Assembly (NCBI RefSeq): GCF_014202505.1 | Contig: NZ_JACHGW010000002.1 | Span: forward strand, 744,001 to 808,000 | DNA: 64,000 nucleotides | From: Armatimonas rosea | GTDB lineage: Bacteria > Armatimonadota > Armatimonadia > Armatimonadales > Armatimonadaceae | Direction of reading: 5' to 3' | Part shown: in pieces, positions 1 to 8,392 of the stretch | Layout of the letters: each line of letters begins with the position of its first letter | Numbering within the stretch: the first letter of the stretch is position 1 | Notes under the pieces: model-generated | The model's database searches: none | Told to the model about the DNA's origin: nothing | What the model saw: the letters and a program-made list of their open reading frames with translations, nothing else | Made by a program: the position numbers and the translations under genes

Positions 1-216
1 AAGAAAGTCTTTGTGGAGTACGAGAAGGCGACCAAGGACGCGCTTCCCCGCACCGATGAGCAGAAGCGGGATCAGTTCCTGGTGCGCTTCTCCCGCGCGG
101 TCAATAAAAACCTAGGGCCGTTCTTCACCGCTTGGGGAGTTCCCACGAGCGAGGCAGCCCGCAATCAGGTCGCCCGCCTGCCGCGCTGGATGCCTAAGGA
201 CTGGCCCAAGAAGTAG
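1..216 (+). CDS. Partial M60-like metallopeptidase, C-terminal end
   Basis: The window opens inside this gene. The frame is open from base 1 and ends at TAG 214-216, leaving 71 residues. The segment NLGPFFTAWGVPTSEAARNQ followed by LPRWMP resembles the C-terminal helical region of M60/enhancin-like peptidases, where an N-L-x-P-F-F-x-x-W-G-x-P pattern is common (family memory, not a search). The HExxH catalytic motif would lie upstream, outside the window, so activity cannot be judged. The gene faces the oppositely oriented LigB-like gene across palindromic element A. A GTG at 13 could serve as a start for a short protein, but the open frame upstream makes a truncated long gene more likely. 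Confidence 0.6.
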   Translation, partial: KKVFVEYEKATKDALPRTDEQKRDQFLVRFSRAVNKNLGPFFTAWGVPTSEAARNQVARLPRWMPKDWPKK

Positions 217-230
217 CTCGCCTCGTTTTA

Positions 231-366
231 GATCGCCCCCGTTGGAGGGGGGCGTCTATCTGTCCTCGTACCTCGGACACAAAGGCCTTTGGCCATAATT
301 TGGAATGGGCGGAGCCCTTTGTGTCGCGCAGCGACAGTAAGACGCCCCCCTCCAACGGGGGCGATC
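231..366. repeat. Palindromic intergenic element A
   Basis: A perfect 27-base inverted repeat (231-257 against 340-366) encloses 82 bases. Inside, 276-285 pairs with 316-325 over 10 bases and 260-264 pairs with 333-337, so the whole element can fold as one long hairpin. Two small hairpins, 261-265/275-279 and 322-327/331-336, are alternatives to the inner stem. Bases 305-325 are identical to 33225-33245 in element B. The reverse complement of 254-285 matches 58262-58293 in element C with three mismatches. It lies between convergent genes and could act as a two-way terminator. Confidence 0.9.
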
Positions 367-379
367 TCAACGAGCCAAC

Positions 380-1198
380 CTACTCGTACGCGGCGACGAG
401 CATCCCGAAGTAGGTGGGGGCTTCGTAGGAGAGGAGCTCGCCGGTGAGCGGAGTGTGCCCGAGAGCGCCCGCCAGGATGATGGTCTGCCAGAACGCGTCC
501 ACCTTGGCCTCTTCCAGAAAGGCCTCGTCCCAGTCCAGCAGGCTCCCGAGGTCCTCGGCGACCACCGCTGCGCACATCTGGCCATCGTGCTCCGCGCTCA
601 CGGGGGAGAAGCCGTAGGGGCCATTGGGGTCGTGCGCGTGGCCCTGGTCGCACGAGGCGATTAGCGCGATCCGCTTCTCGGTCTCCGCGGCGCACTGGGC
701 GAGCACGACACCAAAGCGCACGAGAGTCTCCCGGGGCAGGCCTCGGTTGGGGGCGACGACAACGGTCTGGGGGCGCGGGCTGGTGAGCGGGTGGGCGGTG
801 AACCAGAGCGGGATCACGACTCCCCAGTCCAGTGGCAAGACCGCTTTCTCCTTGCCCTCCTCCCCGACCAGCCGCACGAGGGGAATCGGCACCTGCTCGC
901 ACGTCTGGATCACGGCTTCGGTGAACTCCAGGTCGTTGGTAAAGGCTGCCTTGATGTGCTTGCCGTCGGGTTCTCCCACGATCCCTGCCGCGTGCCGTGT
1001 TCCCCCGATCGAGAGCGCCCCCTCCACGACAATCCCGTGGGGCGTGAGGACAATCACCGTGTCGATCTTGGCCGCGGCGAAGCGCCGCCCGAGCTCCTGC
1101 ATCGCGGCGCGGGTCTTGGCCATGAGCGCCGGGTTGTCGGTGAGCTGGGGGACGATCTCCCCACCGTGGGGGGCGATAGCGGCAAAAACAAGGGGCAT
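380..1198 (-). CDS. Class III extradiol dioxygenase subunit B-like (LigB family) protein
   Basis: 272 residues with the LigB/MEMO-type fold pattern. IAPHGGEIV places His11 and LTPHGIVVEG places His54 where the family carries metal-ligand histidines. ASCDQGHAHDP (His187, His189) resembles the later S-x-D-x-x-H segment. The family includes ring-cleaving dioxygenases, DODA and MEMO-like proteins, so the substrate cannot be read from sequence. The start is ATG 1196-1198. A TAGAAT hexamer (bases 1205-1210, reverse strand) ends six bases upstream and no ribosome-binding site is visible, so the mRNA is probably leaderless. The gene ends next to element A. No neighbour suggests an aromatic degradation pathway. 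Confidence 0.72.
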   Translation of the reverse strand: MPLVFAAIAPHGGEIVPQLTDNPALMAKTRAAMQELGRRFAAAKIDTVIVLTPHGIVVEGALSIGGTRHAAGIVGEPDGKHIKAAFTNDLEFTEAVIQTCEQVPIPLVRLVGEEGKEKAVLPLDWGVVIPLWFTAHPLTSPRPQTVVVAPNRGLPRETLVRFGVVLAQCAAETEKRIALIASCDQGHAHDPNGPYGFSPVSAEHDGQMCAAVVAEDLGSLLDWDEAFLEEAKVDAFWQTIILAGALGHTPLTGELLSYEAPTYFGMLVAAYE

Positions 1199-1204
1199 GC
1201 ACCT

Positions 1205-1210
1205 ATTCTA
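1205..1210 (-). promoter_or_regulatory. Probable -10 element, leaderless start of LigB-like gene
   Basis: TAGAAT on the minus strand, six bases (AGGTGC) before the ATG at 1198. No purine-rich site lies between them. Confidence 0.55.
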
Positions 1211-1236
1211 CCTGGGAGCGCTATGGATGCAGGGGA

Positions 1237-1242
1237 TATACT
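1237..1242 (+). promoter_or_regulatory. Probable -10 element with a conventional leader
   Basis: TATACT 34 bases before the ATG at 1276. A strong ribosome-binding site, GAGGAGG (1264-1270), lies in the leader. This contrasts with the leaderless starts elsewhere in the window. Confidence 0.45.
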
Positions 1243-1275
1243 ACAGCCTGATACCGTCGGGGTGAGGAGGTTTTC

Positions 1276-2886
1276 ATGGAATTCTCACGAAGAGTAGCTC
1301 TGGTTGCTCTCACAGGGCTCGTCCAGCTCCCTTTTGCCGTTGCCACGCAGCAGTCTACGGAGACATGGCTCACTGATGACCCACGCCTTCAGCAAAAAGT
1401 GTCGGTGTACGAGCTGGATATCCTGACCGGAGAGCTCGTGCAGTCCTTGGCAAAACAGACAGGGATCGCTCTGGCTTGCTCCCCAAAGAACCGGGCCTCG
1501 GGCGTCCCTCTAAGCTGCCTCTTCGCCGAGGGCACCATCTTTGCATTGATGCAGAGCTTGGCGTCCGCACTGTCCTACAGAAACGCACCTTTCGCTTTCC
1601 GACGGGAGAAGGTGGGGGGAACATATTGCTACACACTGGAGCGATCTGGGGCCAACCGCGATCACGTGGATGTTCTACAGCGCAAGATGCACGATGCGTT
1701 CAAGGCCTACCTAAACCAGCAAATTCAGTACGCACAAAACCACGAGGATGCGGAGATCGAGGCAGAGCTAAAGCAGTCTCTCCCTAAGATGCAGGCACAG
1801 CCACTACGTCTCCGTCAAGGGGAGCTTAGTGCGGCACCGATAATGGACGCTAAGACGGCACGAATGCTCCGGTTCTTCGTCACCTGCCTCCCCGACCCGA
1901 CGGCAGTGGATGCCATCCTAAAAGGAGAACCCTTCGAGATTGCCAGTGCCCAGCTCTCCCCGGCTCTACGCGAGCAGCTCCCTCTCTTTGGTGAGCGGAG
2001 CCGCTCCCTAGAGAAAGTGAGTTTTCACCTCCCACGAGACATGCCCAGTGGCTATCTTGAGATAGACTCGAACCTCTTCCCCGATGCGGGGGTAGGAGGA
2101 CAGCTCTTTGGGCTTCAGTTTGAGAGGGAACTCCGGCGGGACTGGCTCGTGGCGGGAGACACCGAGACCCATCCTCAGGAGAAACTTGCTTTTCGCTATG
2201 AGGGCCGTTTCGAGGCACAGAGACCGCAGATCTACCGCATTCTTGCGGAGCTGCACAAGAAAAACAAGCTTAATGTTCTCTTTCTCGGCCCCGCGGCGCT
2301 CCGAAGTACCAGTATGGCGGGAGACTGTAAGCCGACCCTGGAGGAGTTCTTGTGGTTATTTCTATTCAGCTGCCTCCACAAGTGGAATCATGGGACACTG
2401 ATCTTAGCTCTGTCGAGCTGGCACCTCCAGGGGCAGCGTTCGCTTTGTGTCAACTTTGAGGCGATCCAGAAGGTGAAACAAGCACAGGAGAAAGAGACAG
2501 GGCTCTTTGCGCTACAGCCACTAACGGAGGGCCTCTTGGAGTTGCAAACGGTGGACTTTGCGTACTTCGAGGAGCCTGATCGGAGCTTCTTGAGGCAGAT
2601 GTGCAACCACCTTCCCCTGTGGCGCTACTGTCGCCAGCGGGGGCTCTTCCAGGAACTCTCCTCGGAGCAGGGCATTGTGGCGCACCGTGATCTCCTTGCG
2701 GGCATGCCGCCGAGCTTGCAGAAGAGCAACTTGCAAGGAGTGCGGCTCAAGCTGTTACTGAGGGATGAGGTCCTCATGTATAGAGCGGAAAAGCACCATG
2801 CGCGTACCTACCAGTTCTGGTTCTACCGGGAGGCACAGCCGCTTCTACAGTACAGCCTTATCCAGTATGGCAAGCCTGCTCGTTAG
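1276..2886 (+). CDS. Secreted protein of unknown function with an STN-like N-terminal segment
   Basis: 536 residues beginning with a signal peptide (MEFSRRVALVALTG, cleavage probably after about residue 23). The stretch around residues 45-75, containing LVQSLAKQTGIALA, looks like the STN domain found at the N-terminus of secretins and TonB receptors. A comparable pattern recurs near residue 330 (IYRILAELHKKNKLNVLFLG). No secretin pore or TonB barrel follows, and I do not recognise the rest. The start is supported by GAGGAGG six bases upstream of the ATG. The last four bases overlap the end of the convergent 3D-domain gene. A periplasmic binding or scaffold protein is a guess. Confidence 0.6.
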   Translation: MEFSRRVALVALTGLVQLPFAVATQQSTETWLTDDPRLQQKVSVYELDILTGELVQSLAKQTGIALACSPKNRASGVPLSCLFAEGTIFALMQSLASALSYRNAPFAFRREKVGGTYCYTLERSGANRDHVDVLQRKMHDAFKAYLNQQIQYAQNHEDAEIEAELKQSLPKMQAQPLRLRQGELSAAPIMDAKTARMLRFFVTCLPDPTAVDAILKGEPFEIASAQLSPALREQLPLFGERSRSLEKVSFHLPRDMPSGYLEIDSNLFPDAGVGGQLFGLQFERELRRDWLVAGDTETHPQEKLAFRYEGRFEAQRPQIYRILAELHKKNKLNVLFLGPAALRSTSMAGDCKPTLEEFLWLFLFSCLHKWNHGTLILALSSWHLQGQRSLCVNFEAIQKVKQAQEKETGLFALQPLTEGLLELQTVDFAYFEEPDRSFLRQMCNHLPLWRYCRQRGLFQELSSEQGIVAHRDLLAGMPPSLQKSNLQGVRLKLLLRDEVLMYRAEKHHARTYQFWFYREAQPLLQYSLIQYGKPAR

Positions 2887-3581
2887 CCTAAGACAAGAAC
2901 CTTGCGACGCACGCGCCCGACCAGCGCCGCGGCTTCGTCGGTGTCGTGCCCGAGGTCGATTCGCATGCCTTTGATCGCGCCGCCGGTATCGAGGGCGATA
3001 CAGAAGCCGTAGTCCTCCACCCAGAGGCGCGTTCGGAGGGGGATCACCCGGGGATCGACCGCGACCGTGCCGTAGCCGACCGAGGTCTCCAGCTTGGTGC
3101 GGTCGCCCCACTGTCCGTTCTCGCCGGGGCCATAGCCGGTCGCTGTCAGGGTGAGCAGGCGCTTCCCCTCGACCCGTGTGCCGTCTTCCAGGGTCACCGC
3201 GGCGGGCGCAGGCTCGGGCTCGGTGGGGACGGTGGCGCTCTCTCCTGCCTCAGCGCTCTCGGACTTCTCCCAGGCCGTCGCCCGGAGCGCCTTGCCGCGC
3301 CCCAGGTCGATTCCCGTCACGCACAGCGCCGCGCCTTCGTCGAGCACCGGCGGATCACTGACATCATCGAGCACGATGCGCTTGGCCCGCGGCGGGCTCA
3401 GCGCCAGGGTCGTGCCGTCGGCGAGTGTCACCTGGGTCACCCGTAGGATCAGATCGCAGCACTCGCTGTAGGAGTAGAGCACGGTTCCCGTGAGCTGGAT
3501 GGTTTTCTTTTGCGAGGCGGCAAGCGCCGGAAGAGGGAGCAGAGAAGCGGCAGAGGCCCGCAACAGTTCACGCCGAGTCAT
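2883..3581 (-). CDS. Secreted 3D-domain protein (RlpA/MltA-like barrel)
   Basis: 232 residues. The N-terminus MTRRELLRASAASLLPLPAL is a signal sequence with a twin-arginine-like start (RR at 3-4 without the full motif). The C-terminal half carries the 3D signature: LTATGYGPGENGQWGD, then VDPRVIPLRTRLWVEDYG, CIALDTGGAIKG and RIDLG, with the three aspartates (VDP, LDTGG, RIDLG) expected of this double-psi barrel. Family members cut or bind peptidoglycan, so a cell-wall role outside the cytoplasm is likely. The middle (about residues 60-130) is Pro/Ala/Glu-rich and unrecognised. ATG 3579-3581 follows TACAAT by seven bases. Confidence 0.78.
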   Translation of the reverse strand: MTRRELLRASAASLLPLPALAASQKKTIQLTGTVLYSYSECCDLILRVTQVTLADGTTLALSPPRAKRIVLDDVSDPPVLDEGAALCVTGIDLGRGKALRATAWEKSESAEAGESATVPTEPEPAPAAVTLEDGTRVEGKRLLTLTATGYGPGENGQWGDRTKLETSVGYGTVAVDPRVIPLRTRLWVEDYGFCIALDTGGAIKGMRIDLGHDTDEAAALVGRVRRKVLVLG

Positions 3582-3586
3582 TGACG

Positions 3587-4801
3587 CTATTGTATCAGCG
3601 CCCGGTGCCGTGCCTTGCGCGAGCGCACTACCTGATTTTCCAGTCGGGCTTTCCGGTGGAGCAAGTCTGCCTGCCAGTGTGCGTGGCTCACCGATGCGAC
3701 CAGAGCCTCACTCCGCCCTAGCCAGCGCCAGCAGAGTCGTAGCCGTGGCTCTTCTCGGGGACTCAGGCTCGCCTTACTTGTCAAGCCCGTAATAACTGTC
3801 CGAGAGAGGGCCAGGATACGCAGGTCTTGCGCACCTCGGTAAGCGATAGGTGCCTCAGGGTAAAGGGTTCGGAGTGCCCAAGAAAGAGTGCGTGTCCAGC
3901 GCCGGGCTGTCCGGGCATTTTTTTCGCGCAAGATCCTCTCGACAAGTTTTTGAAGGAGGGGAGTGAGCTCCAGTTCATACTTCTCCGCCAGGGCTAGAAT
4001 TTTTGCGGTGACGATCGAGGCATAGTTGCCCACTCCAGCAGCCACGACATCAATCAAGCGAGGAAGGAGCTCCCTGAGACCTAAGAGATCGTGCTGCGCC
4101 AGAACGTCCAGAGCTTTAAATATCGCCGCCGCCTCCAAACCAATGATTTCGGCTCGTCGCTGAACTCTTTCACGAAGAAGGGAAACCAGGGGAGCAATAT
4201 CGCTCTCTCGATTAAGAGTTGCGAGAGTGTAGATTGCGACTGGGAAAATTTTATAAGGAGCACTGCTTGCTAGAGCCGGGTTGTCTTGCCAGAGTCGAGT
4301 AACGGGTAAGAGTATCTGCCAGTCTGTCGGGAGAGGAGAATAGTATGAATTATTGTGATCCCAGGGAGAATAATAAGATACCTCATGTGTAGGATTGGTT
4401 GGGGGCGTAGAGTGAAGCTGAGCCAGGTGGAGAATTTGGCACTGATACGCATAAGCAGGAGAGTGTGCTGGCAAGGTACTAAGCTGCGTGAGGTGTGCTT
4501 GGATTGCCTCCTGGCCACCTAAATGGAGAAATCTTGCTTTCTGAAACTGATCAAGCATTTGTTCTCGCAAAACAAAATGAAGCTCTTGAGAGGAAAGTGC
4601 ATTGGGAAGAGCCCCCACTTGGGTACGAGCAAGCTCAGGATCGAGCCACGCGAGGGCAGCGAGAAGCGTTTTGGCGACATCGACAGACTCCCTGGTGATC
4701 GCTTCAAGAGCTATTAGCTTTTCGCAAAGGAGTGTCTTGGCTTGGATGTCGTCAAGGAGAGCGGCATCACAGACAGTGCGCCAAGCGCGGGATCGGTTCA
4801 T
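3587..4801 (-). CDS. Helical-repeat protein of unknown function
   Basis: 404 residues, strongly helical, Leu/Ala/Arg-rich, with repeated helix pairs resembling HEAT or TPR units (for example LRELLPRLIDVVAAGVGNYA and LTPLLQKLVERILREKNA). There is no signal peptide, membrane span or catalytic motif. It resembles in style the helical paralogues at 14-30 kb but lacks their paired LP-x-P tail. Transcription may begin just before ATG 4799-4801, where GATACT lies five bases upstream. It ends five bases before the start of the 3D gene on the same strand, so the two could be cotranscribed, although the 3D gene has its own -10 element. Confidence 0.6.
   Translation of the reverse strand: MNRSRAWRTVCDAALLDDIQAKTLLCEKLIALEAITRESVDVAKTLLAALAWLDPELARTQVGALPNALSSQELHFVLREQMLDQFQKARFLHLGGQEAIQAHLTQLSTLPAHSPAYAYQCQILHLAQLHSTPPTNPTHEVSYYSPWDHNNSYYSPLPTDWQILLPVTRLWQDNPALASSAPYKIFPVAIYTLATLNRESDIAPLVSLLRERVQRRAEIIGLEAAAIFKALDVLAQHDLLGLRELLPRLIDVVAAGVGNYASIVTAKILALAEKYELELTPLLQKLVERILREKNARTARRWTRTLSWALRTLYPEAPIAYRGAQDLRILALSRTVITGLTSKASLSPREEPRLRLCWRWLGRSEALVASVSHAHWQADLLHRKARLENQVVRSRKARHRALIQ
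3589..3594 (-). promoter_or_regulatory. Probable -10 element, leaderless start of 3D gene
   Basis: TACAAT on the minus strand, then AGCGTCA, then the ATG. The same TACAATAGCG string stands before the Uma2 gene (5407-5416). Confidence 0.6.
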
Positions 4802-4842
4802 ATCTCAGTATCGCAGGGAGGGGAAATACTGCTCAATGGGAG

Positions 4843-5403
4843 CTAGACAGAGACCCGGTAGTAGATTTCGTCGAGGCTGAGGGAGGCGCTTACACTGGAG
4901 AGAGTGAGCGTGTCTTCGCGCTTTGCGAGGCGCTCGTAGAGCCAGAGGCCGCTCTCTTGGCGGGTGTAGCGCTCGACACTGACCTTGTCTTGGGCGATTA
5001 GGACGTACTCCTGAAGGGACTCGCACTGCTGGTAGGCAGAGAACTTCTCGCCGCGATCCGCCGCTTCGGTGCTCGGTGAGAGCACCTCAAAGACAACTGT
5101 TGGGTTGGTGAGCACATCGCTGGCCTCACTGTCGAAGAGGGGCTCGCCGCAGACGATAATCACATCGGGGTAGGTGTAGCGCGTTGCGGTGACTCGTGTC
5201 TTGAGGTCGCTCGGATAGACATCGCACGGTTTGCCTTTTAGCGGTTGGTGGAGCTCCCCCAGGAGGTTGGCGACAATTCGATTGTGCGGAGCCGAGGCAC
5301 CAGCCATGGCGAGGATTTCACCATCGCGGTACTCGCTTCGGCACTCATGGCTGTTTTCCCAGGCAAGATACTCCTGTGGGCTTACTTTTTGTCGTGCTTC
5401 CAT
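4843..5403 (-). CDS. Uma2-family PD-(D/E)XK-fold putative endonuclease
   Basis: 186 residues with the Uma2/DUF820 layout. It has an N-terminal P-Q-E-Y-L-A-W-E opening, then EYRDGEILAMAGASAPHN, YPSDLKTRV, YPDVIIVCG, VVFEVLSPSTEAADRGEK and LQEYVLIAQD. The conserved D of YPDV and E of FEVLSPST, followed by the D-R-x-x-K segment, match the restriction-endonuclease-like core. Families of this type are often expanded in cyanobacteria and related phyla and their biological role is uncertain. I chose ATG 5401-5403 rather than the open frame reaching 5481, because TACAAT ends seven bases before it and homologues begin close to this methionine. Confidence 0.82.
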   Translation of the reverse strand: MEARQKVSPQEYLAWENSHECRSEYRDGEILAMAGASAPHNRIVANLLGELHQPLKGKPCDVYPSDLKTRVTATRYTYPDVIIVCGEPLFDSEASDVLTNPTVVFEVLSPSTEAADRGEKFSAYQQCESLQEYVLIAQDKVSVERYTRQESGLWLYERLAKREDTLTLSSVSASLSLDEIYYRVSV

Positions 5404-5410
5404 AGTCGCT

Positions 5411-5416
5411 ATTGTA
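5411..5416 (-). promoter_or_regulatory. Probable -10 element, leaderless start of Uma2 gene
   Basis: TACAAT on the minus strand, seven bases (AGCGACT) before ATG 5401-5403. Confidence 0.6.
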
Positions 5417-5471
5417 CCGTGCGAACTTTTTGGGCCATTCCACTGTATTAAAGGGCAGGAGTATTGAAACT

Positions 5472-5993
5472 GTGAAGACAACGATTGTGGCGGCTTTGGC
5501 GCTGGCGGGGATTTTCGGGCTGGGCGCGGTGAGCCAGAGCGCGGGGAAGAAAGCGACCGTCAAGCCGATTGATGCGGCGGGGCTGAAGAAGGAAGTGGCG
5601 GCGCACAAGGGAAAGGTGGTCGTGATTAACTTCTGGGCGACCTGGTGCCCCCCGTGCCGCGCGGAGTTTCCGGAGCTGGTGGCGACCCAGAAGAAGTACG
5701 CGTCCAAGGGCGTGGACCTCGTGACCGTGACCCTCGATGACCTCGATGACACGGCGAAGGCGGCGGAGTTTTTGACCCAGCAGGGGGCGACTACGGGAGC
5801 CTTTATCAACAAGAAGGGCGGCGAGCCGGACCTGGGGTACTTCAAGTGGCTCGATGGCAAGATCCCCGATAGCCTGGGGATTCCTCGCACCTATGTGATC
5901 GACCGCAAGGGACGCATCAGCGCGCGGCTGATTGGGGGGCAGGACGCGGCGGCGTTTGAGGCGGCGGTCAAGAAGGCGCTGGCGGCTAAGTAG
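5472..5993 (+). CDS. Exported TlpA-like thiol-disulfide oxidoreductase
   Basis: 173 residues from a GTG start. A hydrophobic export signal (residues 2-20) is followed by a thioredoxin fold. The active site FWATWCPPCRAEFPEL has Cys59 and Cys62. Later elements DLVTVTLDD, GIPRTYVIDRKGRI (with the cis-Pro region) and a C-terminal helix fit the TlpA/ResA/AhpC-TSA group, which reduces disulfides in the periplasm, often during cytochrome c maturation. The GTG at 5472 is preferred to the upstream TTG at 5412 because it begins the signal peptide directly and a GGGCAGGAG-like site lies 10 bases upstream. The gene is monocistronic, convergent with leuA across element F. Confidence 0.85.
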   Translation: MKTTIVAALALAGIFGLGAVSQSAGKKATVKPIDAAGLKKEVAAHKGKVVVINFWATWCPPCRAEFPELVATQKKYASKGVDLVTVTLDDLDDTAKAAEFLTQQGATTGAFINKKGGEPDLGYFKWLDGKIPDSLGIPRTYVIDRKGRISARLIGGQDAAAFEAAVKKALAAK

Positions 5994-6009
5994 CCGCCCA
6001 CTCGAAGTA

Positions 6010-6122
6010 GGCGTCTACAGTGGCGTCGTTCCTCCGCCGCGAAGCCCGTGCCGGGCTCAAATTCGGGAGCCCGGCACGGGCTTTGCGGCCGAAGGCCATT
6101 GCAGACGCCGATTTCAATCGGC
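6010..6122. repeat. Palindromic intergenic element F
   Basis: Nested inverted repeats between convergent genes. The outer arms 6010-6024 and 6095-6109 match at 13 of 15 positions. The inner arms 6042-6057 and 6068-6083 are a perfect 16-base pair set. A further perfect hairpin, GCCGATT/AATCGGC, spans 6107-6122. It is probably a two-way transcription terminator for the TlpA-like gene and the leuA operon, though no long T tract follows. Confidence 0.8.
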
Positions 6123-6127
6123 GGCGG

Positions 6128-7684
6128 TTAAACCCCGACGCGCTCGCTCTCGGGCTGGGTGATGCGTCCCGGCTGGTTGAGGAGCTGCTTGTTGAGGGCG
6201 TTGAGGTAGGCCTTGGCCGCGGCGACAATGATGTCGGTGTGGGCGGCGTGGCCGGAGTGGACCTCGTCGCCGGCACGGACACGGATGGTCACGGCGGCCT
6301 GTGCATCGGTGCCCTCGGTGACGGACTGCAGGCTGATCTCGATCAGCTCGTTGGGCACCTTCACGATCCGGTTGATCGCGCGATAGATCGCGTCCACCGG
6401 CCCGTTGCCCGTGTCGGCGTCCATGAGCACGGCGCGGTTGGCGTGGCGTAGCTTGACGGTAGCCGTGGGGATGGCGCTATCGCCGCAGGTCACTTGGAGC
6501 TGGACAAGCTCGTAGGTCTGGTTGACTAGGCGTGCTTCGTCGGTGGCGAGCGCCTCCAGGTCCTCGTCGTAGACCATCTTCTTGCGGTCGGCCACTTCTA
6601 GGAAGCGCTCGTAGACCTTCTCGAAGGCGGCGTCCTCGAAGGTATGCCCGAGAACTTCCAAGCGGTGCTTGAGCGCGGCGCGGCCCGAGCGGGGGGAGAG
6701 GATGATCTTGCTCTCGCTGATGCCCACATCGGCGGGGTCGATAATCTCGTAGGTCGTGCGCTCCTTGAGAACACCGTCCTGGTGGATCCCCGAGCTGTGT
6801 GCAAAGGCGTTGGCTCCGACAATGGCCTTGTTGGGCTGGACCAAGATTCCCGTGCGGTTGCTCACGAGGCGGCTGGTGCGGGTGATCTCACGGGTGTTGA
6901 TGCCCGTCTCCAGGCCGTAGTAGTCCCGGCGGGTCTTGAGCGCCATCACCACTTCCTCTAGGCTTGTGTTGCCCGCCCGCTCCCCGATCCCATTGATAGT
7001 GCACTCGATCTGGCGTGCGCCGTTCTTGGCCGCCGCGAGCGAGTTGGCGACCGCCAGACCTAGATCGTCGTGGCAGTGCGCCGAGAAGATGGCTTTGTCC
7101 GCGTTGGGGACCCGCTCTAGCAGCATCCTGAAGATCGCGCCGTACTCCTCGGGGGTGGCGTAGCCGGTTGTATCGGGCACATTGATGACGGTCGCACCCG
7201 CGTTGATCACGGCCTCGACCACGCGGCAGAGGTAGTCGGGATCGGCGCGGCCCGCGTCCTCGGTGAAGTACTCGATATCGTCGCAGCCCAGGGACTTGGC
7301 GTAGGCGACCGCACTCACTCCCATCTCCAGAGCCTCGTCGCGGCTCTTGCGGAGCTTGTGCTGGAGGTGGTTGTCCGAGACCCCGAGGCCGGTGTGGATA
7401 CGGGGGCGCTTGGCACCTTTGAGAGCGTCCCAGGCGACATCGATGTCTTTTCGCACGGCGCGGGTCAGCCCACAGACAGTTGCATTCTGCACCTGCTTGG
7501 CGATCCGCTGCACGGCATCGAAGTCGCCCGGCGATGAGATCGGGAAGCCGGCCTCGATAATATCCACCCCAAGGCGCTCTAGCTGCCGGGCGATCTCCAG
7601 CTTCTCGTCGACATTGAGCGCGGCCCCCGGCGACTGCTCGCCATCACGGAGCGTGGTGTCAAAAATGTGTACTCGGTTACTCAT
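6128..7684 (-). CDS. leuA: 2-isopropylmalate synthase
   Basis: 518 residues, the usual length for the LeuA1 type. It condenses acetyl-CoA with 2-ketoisovalerate, the first committed step of leucine synthesis, in the cytoplasm. The N-terminal TIM barrel shows [13 protein letters not shown] (Arg13, Asp14), [10 protein letters not shown], the metal-binding [10 protein letters not shown] and [12 protein letters not shown]. The C-terminal third (from about residue 390) has the regulatory leucine-binding pattern, with [20 protein letters not shown] and an alanine-rich end. It is the last gene of the T-box controlled minus-strand operon, starting three bases after the SanA/YdcF-like gene stops. leuBCD are not in the window. 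Confidence 0.96.
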   Translation of the reverse strand: MSNRVHIFDTTLRDGEQSPGAALNVDEKLEIARQLERLGVDIIEAGFPISSPGDFDAVQRIAKQVQNATVCGLTRAVRKDIDVAWDALKGAKRPRIHTGLGVSDNHLQHKLRKSRDEALEMGVSAVAYAKSLGCDDIEYFTEDAGRADPDYLCRVVEAVINAGATVINVPDTTGYATPEEYGAIFRMLLERVPNADKAIFSAHCHDDLGLAVANSLAAAKNGARQIECTINGIGERAGNTSLEEVVMALKTRRDYYGLETGINTREITRTSRLVSNRTGILVQPNKAIVGANAFAHSSGIHQDGVLKERTTYEIIDPADVGISESKIILSPRSGRAALKHRLEVLGHTFEDAAFEKVYERFLEVADRKKMVYDEDLEALATDEARLVNQTYELVQLQVTCGDSAIPTATVKLRHANRAVLMDADTGNGPVDAIYRAINRIVKVPNELIEISLQSVTEGTDAQAAVTIRVRAGDEVHSGHAAHTDIIVAAAKAYLNALNKQLLNQPGRITQPESERVGV

Positions 7685-7687
7685 AAC

Positions 7688-8392
7688 TTACTCTTTACCG
7701 ATGGAGATATGCTCCCCCAGAAACTTCGGGCGTCGTCTCAGCACCCAGATATCCAGCACTGCCTGGACGCGAGCACCCAGCTCACGCACGGCCGTCTTGC
7801 CGGTGGGCAGGGCTCCGGTTCCTGCATCGTAGGCCACGGCGTCGATCCCGCTCGCACCCGCCAGAAACAGCGCCCGCTCGTTGTGGAAGCGCTGTGAGAT
7901 GATCGTGAGCTTGCTCTGACCAAAGACAGCCTTGGCCCGCTGGATCGAGTCGAGCGTCCGAAAGCCCGCAAAGTCGCAGGTGATCCTCTCTTTGGGGACC
8001 CCGGCGGTGATGAGATCCCGCTTCATGGTCACGGGCTCGTTGTAGTGGCTGGTGCGGTTGTCGCCCGAGACCAGCAGGTACTCCACTTTGCCCGCTTTGT
8101 AGAGCTTGGCCGCCGCCGCGATCCGCTGGCTGTAGTAGGCATTGTGGCGACCCTTGGCGACATACTTGCTCGTCCCCAGCACCAGTCCTACACGGTTCGT
8201 GGGAAGCGCCGCGAGGGAGTCGGTGTGCTTGCTTGAGGCGCTGGTAAGCACGGCAAGCTGGCAGGTCAGTAGGGCGAGTACGGGCAAGGCGGCCAGAAGC
8301 CCCAGCACGACAAGGACTCGCCGTGCTTGTTGCTTCTTGCTCAGTGTCTTTGCTGCACCTCGGGGGTGCGCAGATACCAGACTAATCCCCAT
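7688..8392 (-). CDS. SanA/YdcF-like (DUF218) membrane-anchored protein
   Basis: 234 residues from ATG 8392. A single N-terminal membrane span (about residues 25-45, VLVVLGLLAALPVLALLTC) precedes a DUF218 domain: VGLVLGTSKYVAKGRHNAYY, KVEYLLVSGDNRTSHYNEP, ERITCDFAGFRTLDSIQRAK, LTIISQRFHNERALFLA. This matches SanA, implicated in envelope barrier function in enterobacteria. The start is uncertain. ATG 8392 overlaps the upstream small gene by 52 bases and has no ribosome-binding site. A CTG at 8342-8344 overlaps that gene's TGA and has GAGGTG upstream, but would give a shorter N-terminus. Its place in a leucine operon has no obvious metabolic logic. Confidence 0.75.
   Translation of the reverse strand: MGISLVSAHPRGAAKTLSKKQQARRVLVVLGLLAALPVLALLTCQLAVLTSASSKHTDSLAALPTNRVGLVLGTSKYVAKGRHNAYYSQRIAAAAKLYKAGKVEYLLVSGDNRTSHYNEPVTMKRDLITAGVPKERITCDFAGFRTLDSIQRAKAVFGQSKLTIISQRFHNERALFLAGASGIDAVAYDAGTGALPTGKTAVRELGARVQAVLDIWVLRRRPKFLGEHISIGKE

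Noticed and set aside
231-366. Palindromic element A as a tRNA or other structured RNA gene
   Set aside because: No T-loop or acceptor-stem consensus; related copies vary in arm sequence as repeats do, and it lies between convergent gene ends.
4843-5403. Uma2 gene as evidence of a mobile element or defence island
   Set aside because: No transposase, integrase or restriction partner is nearby, and the family is commonly scattered in genomes.
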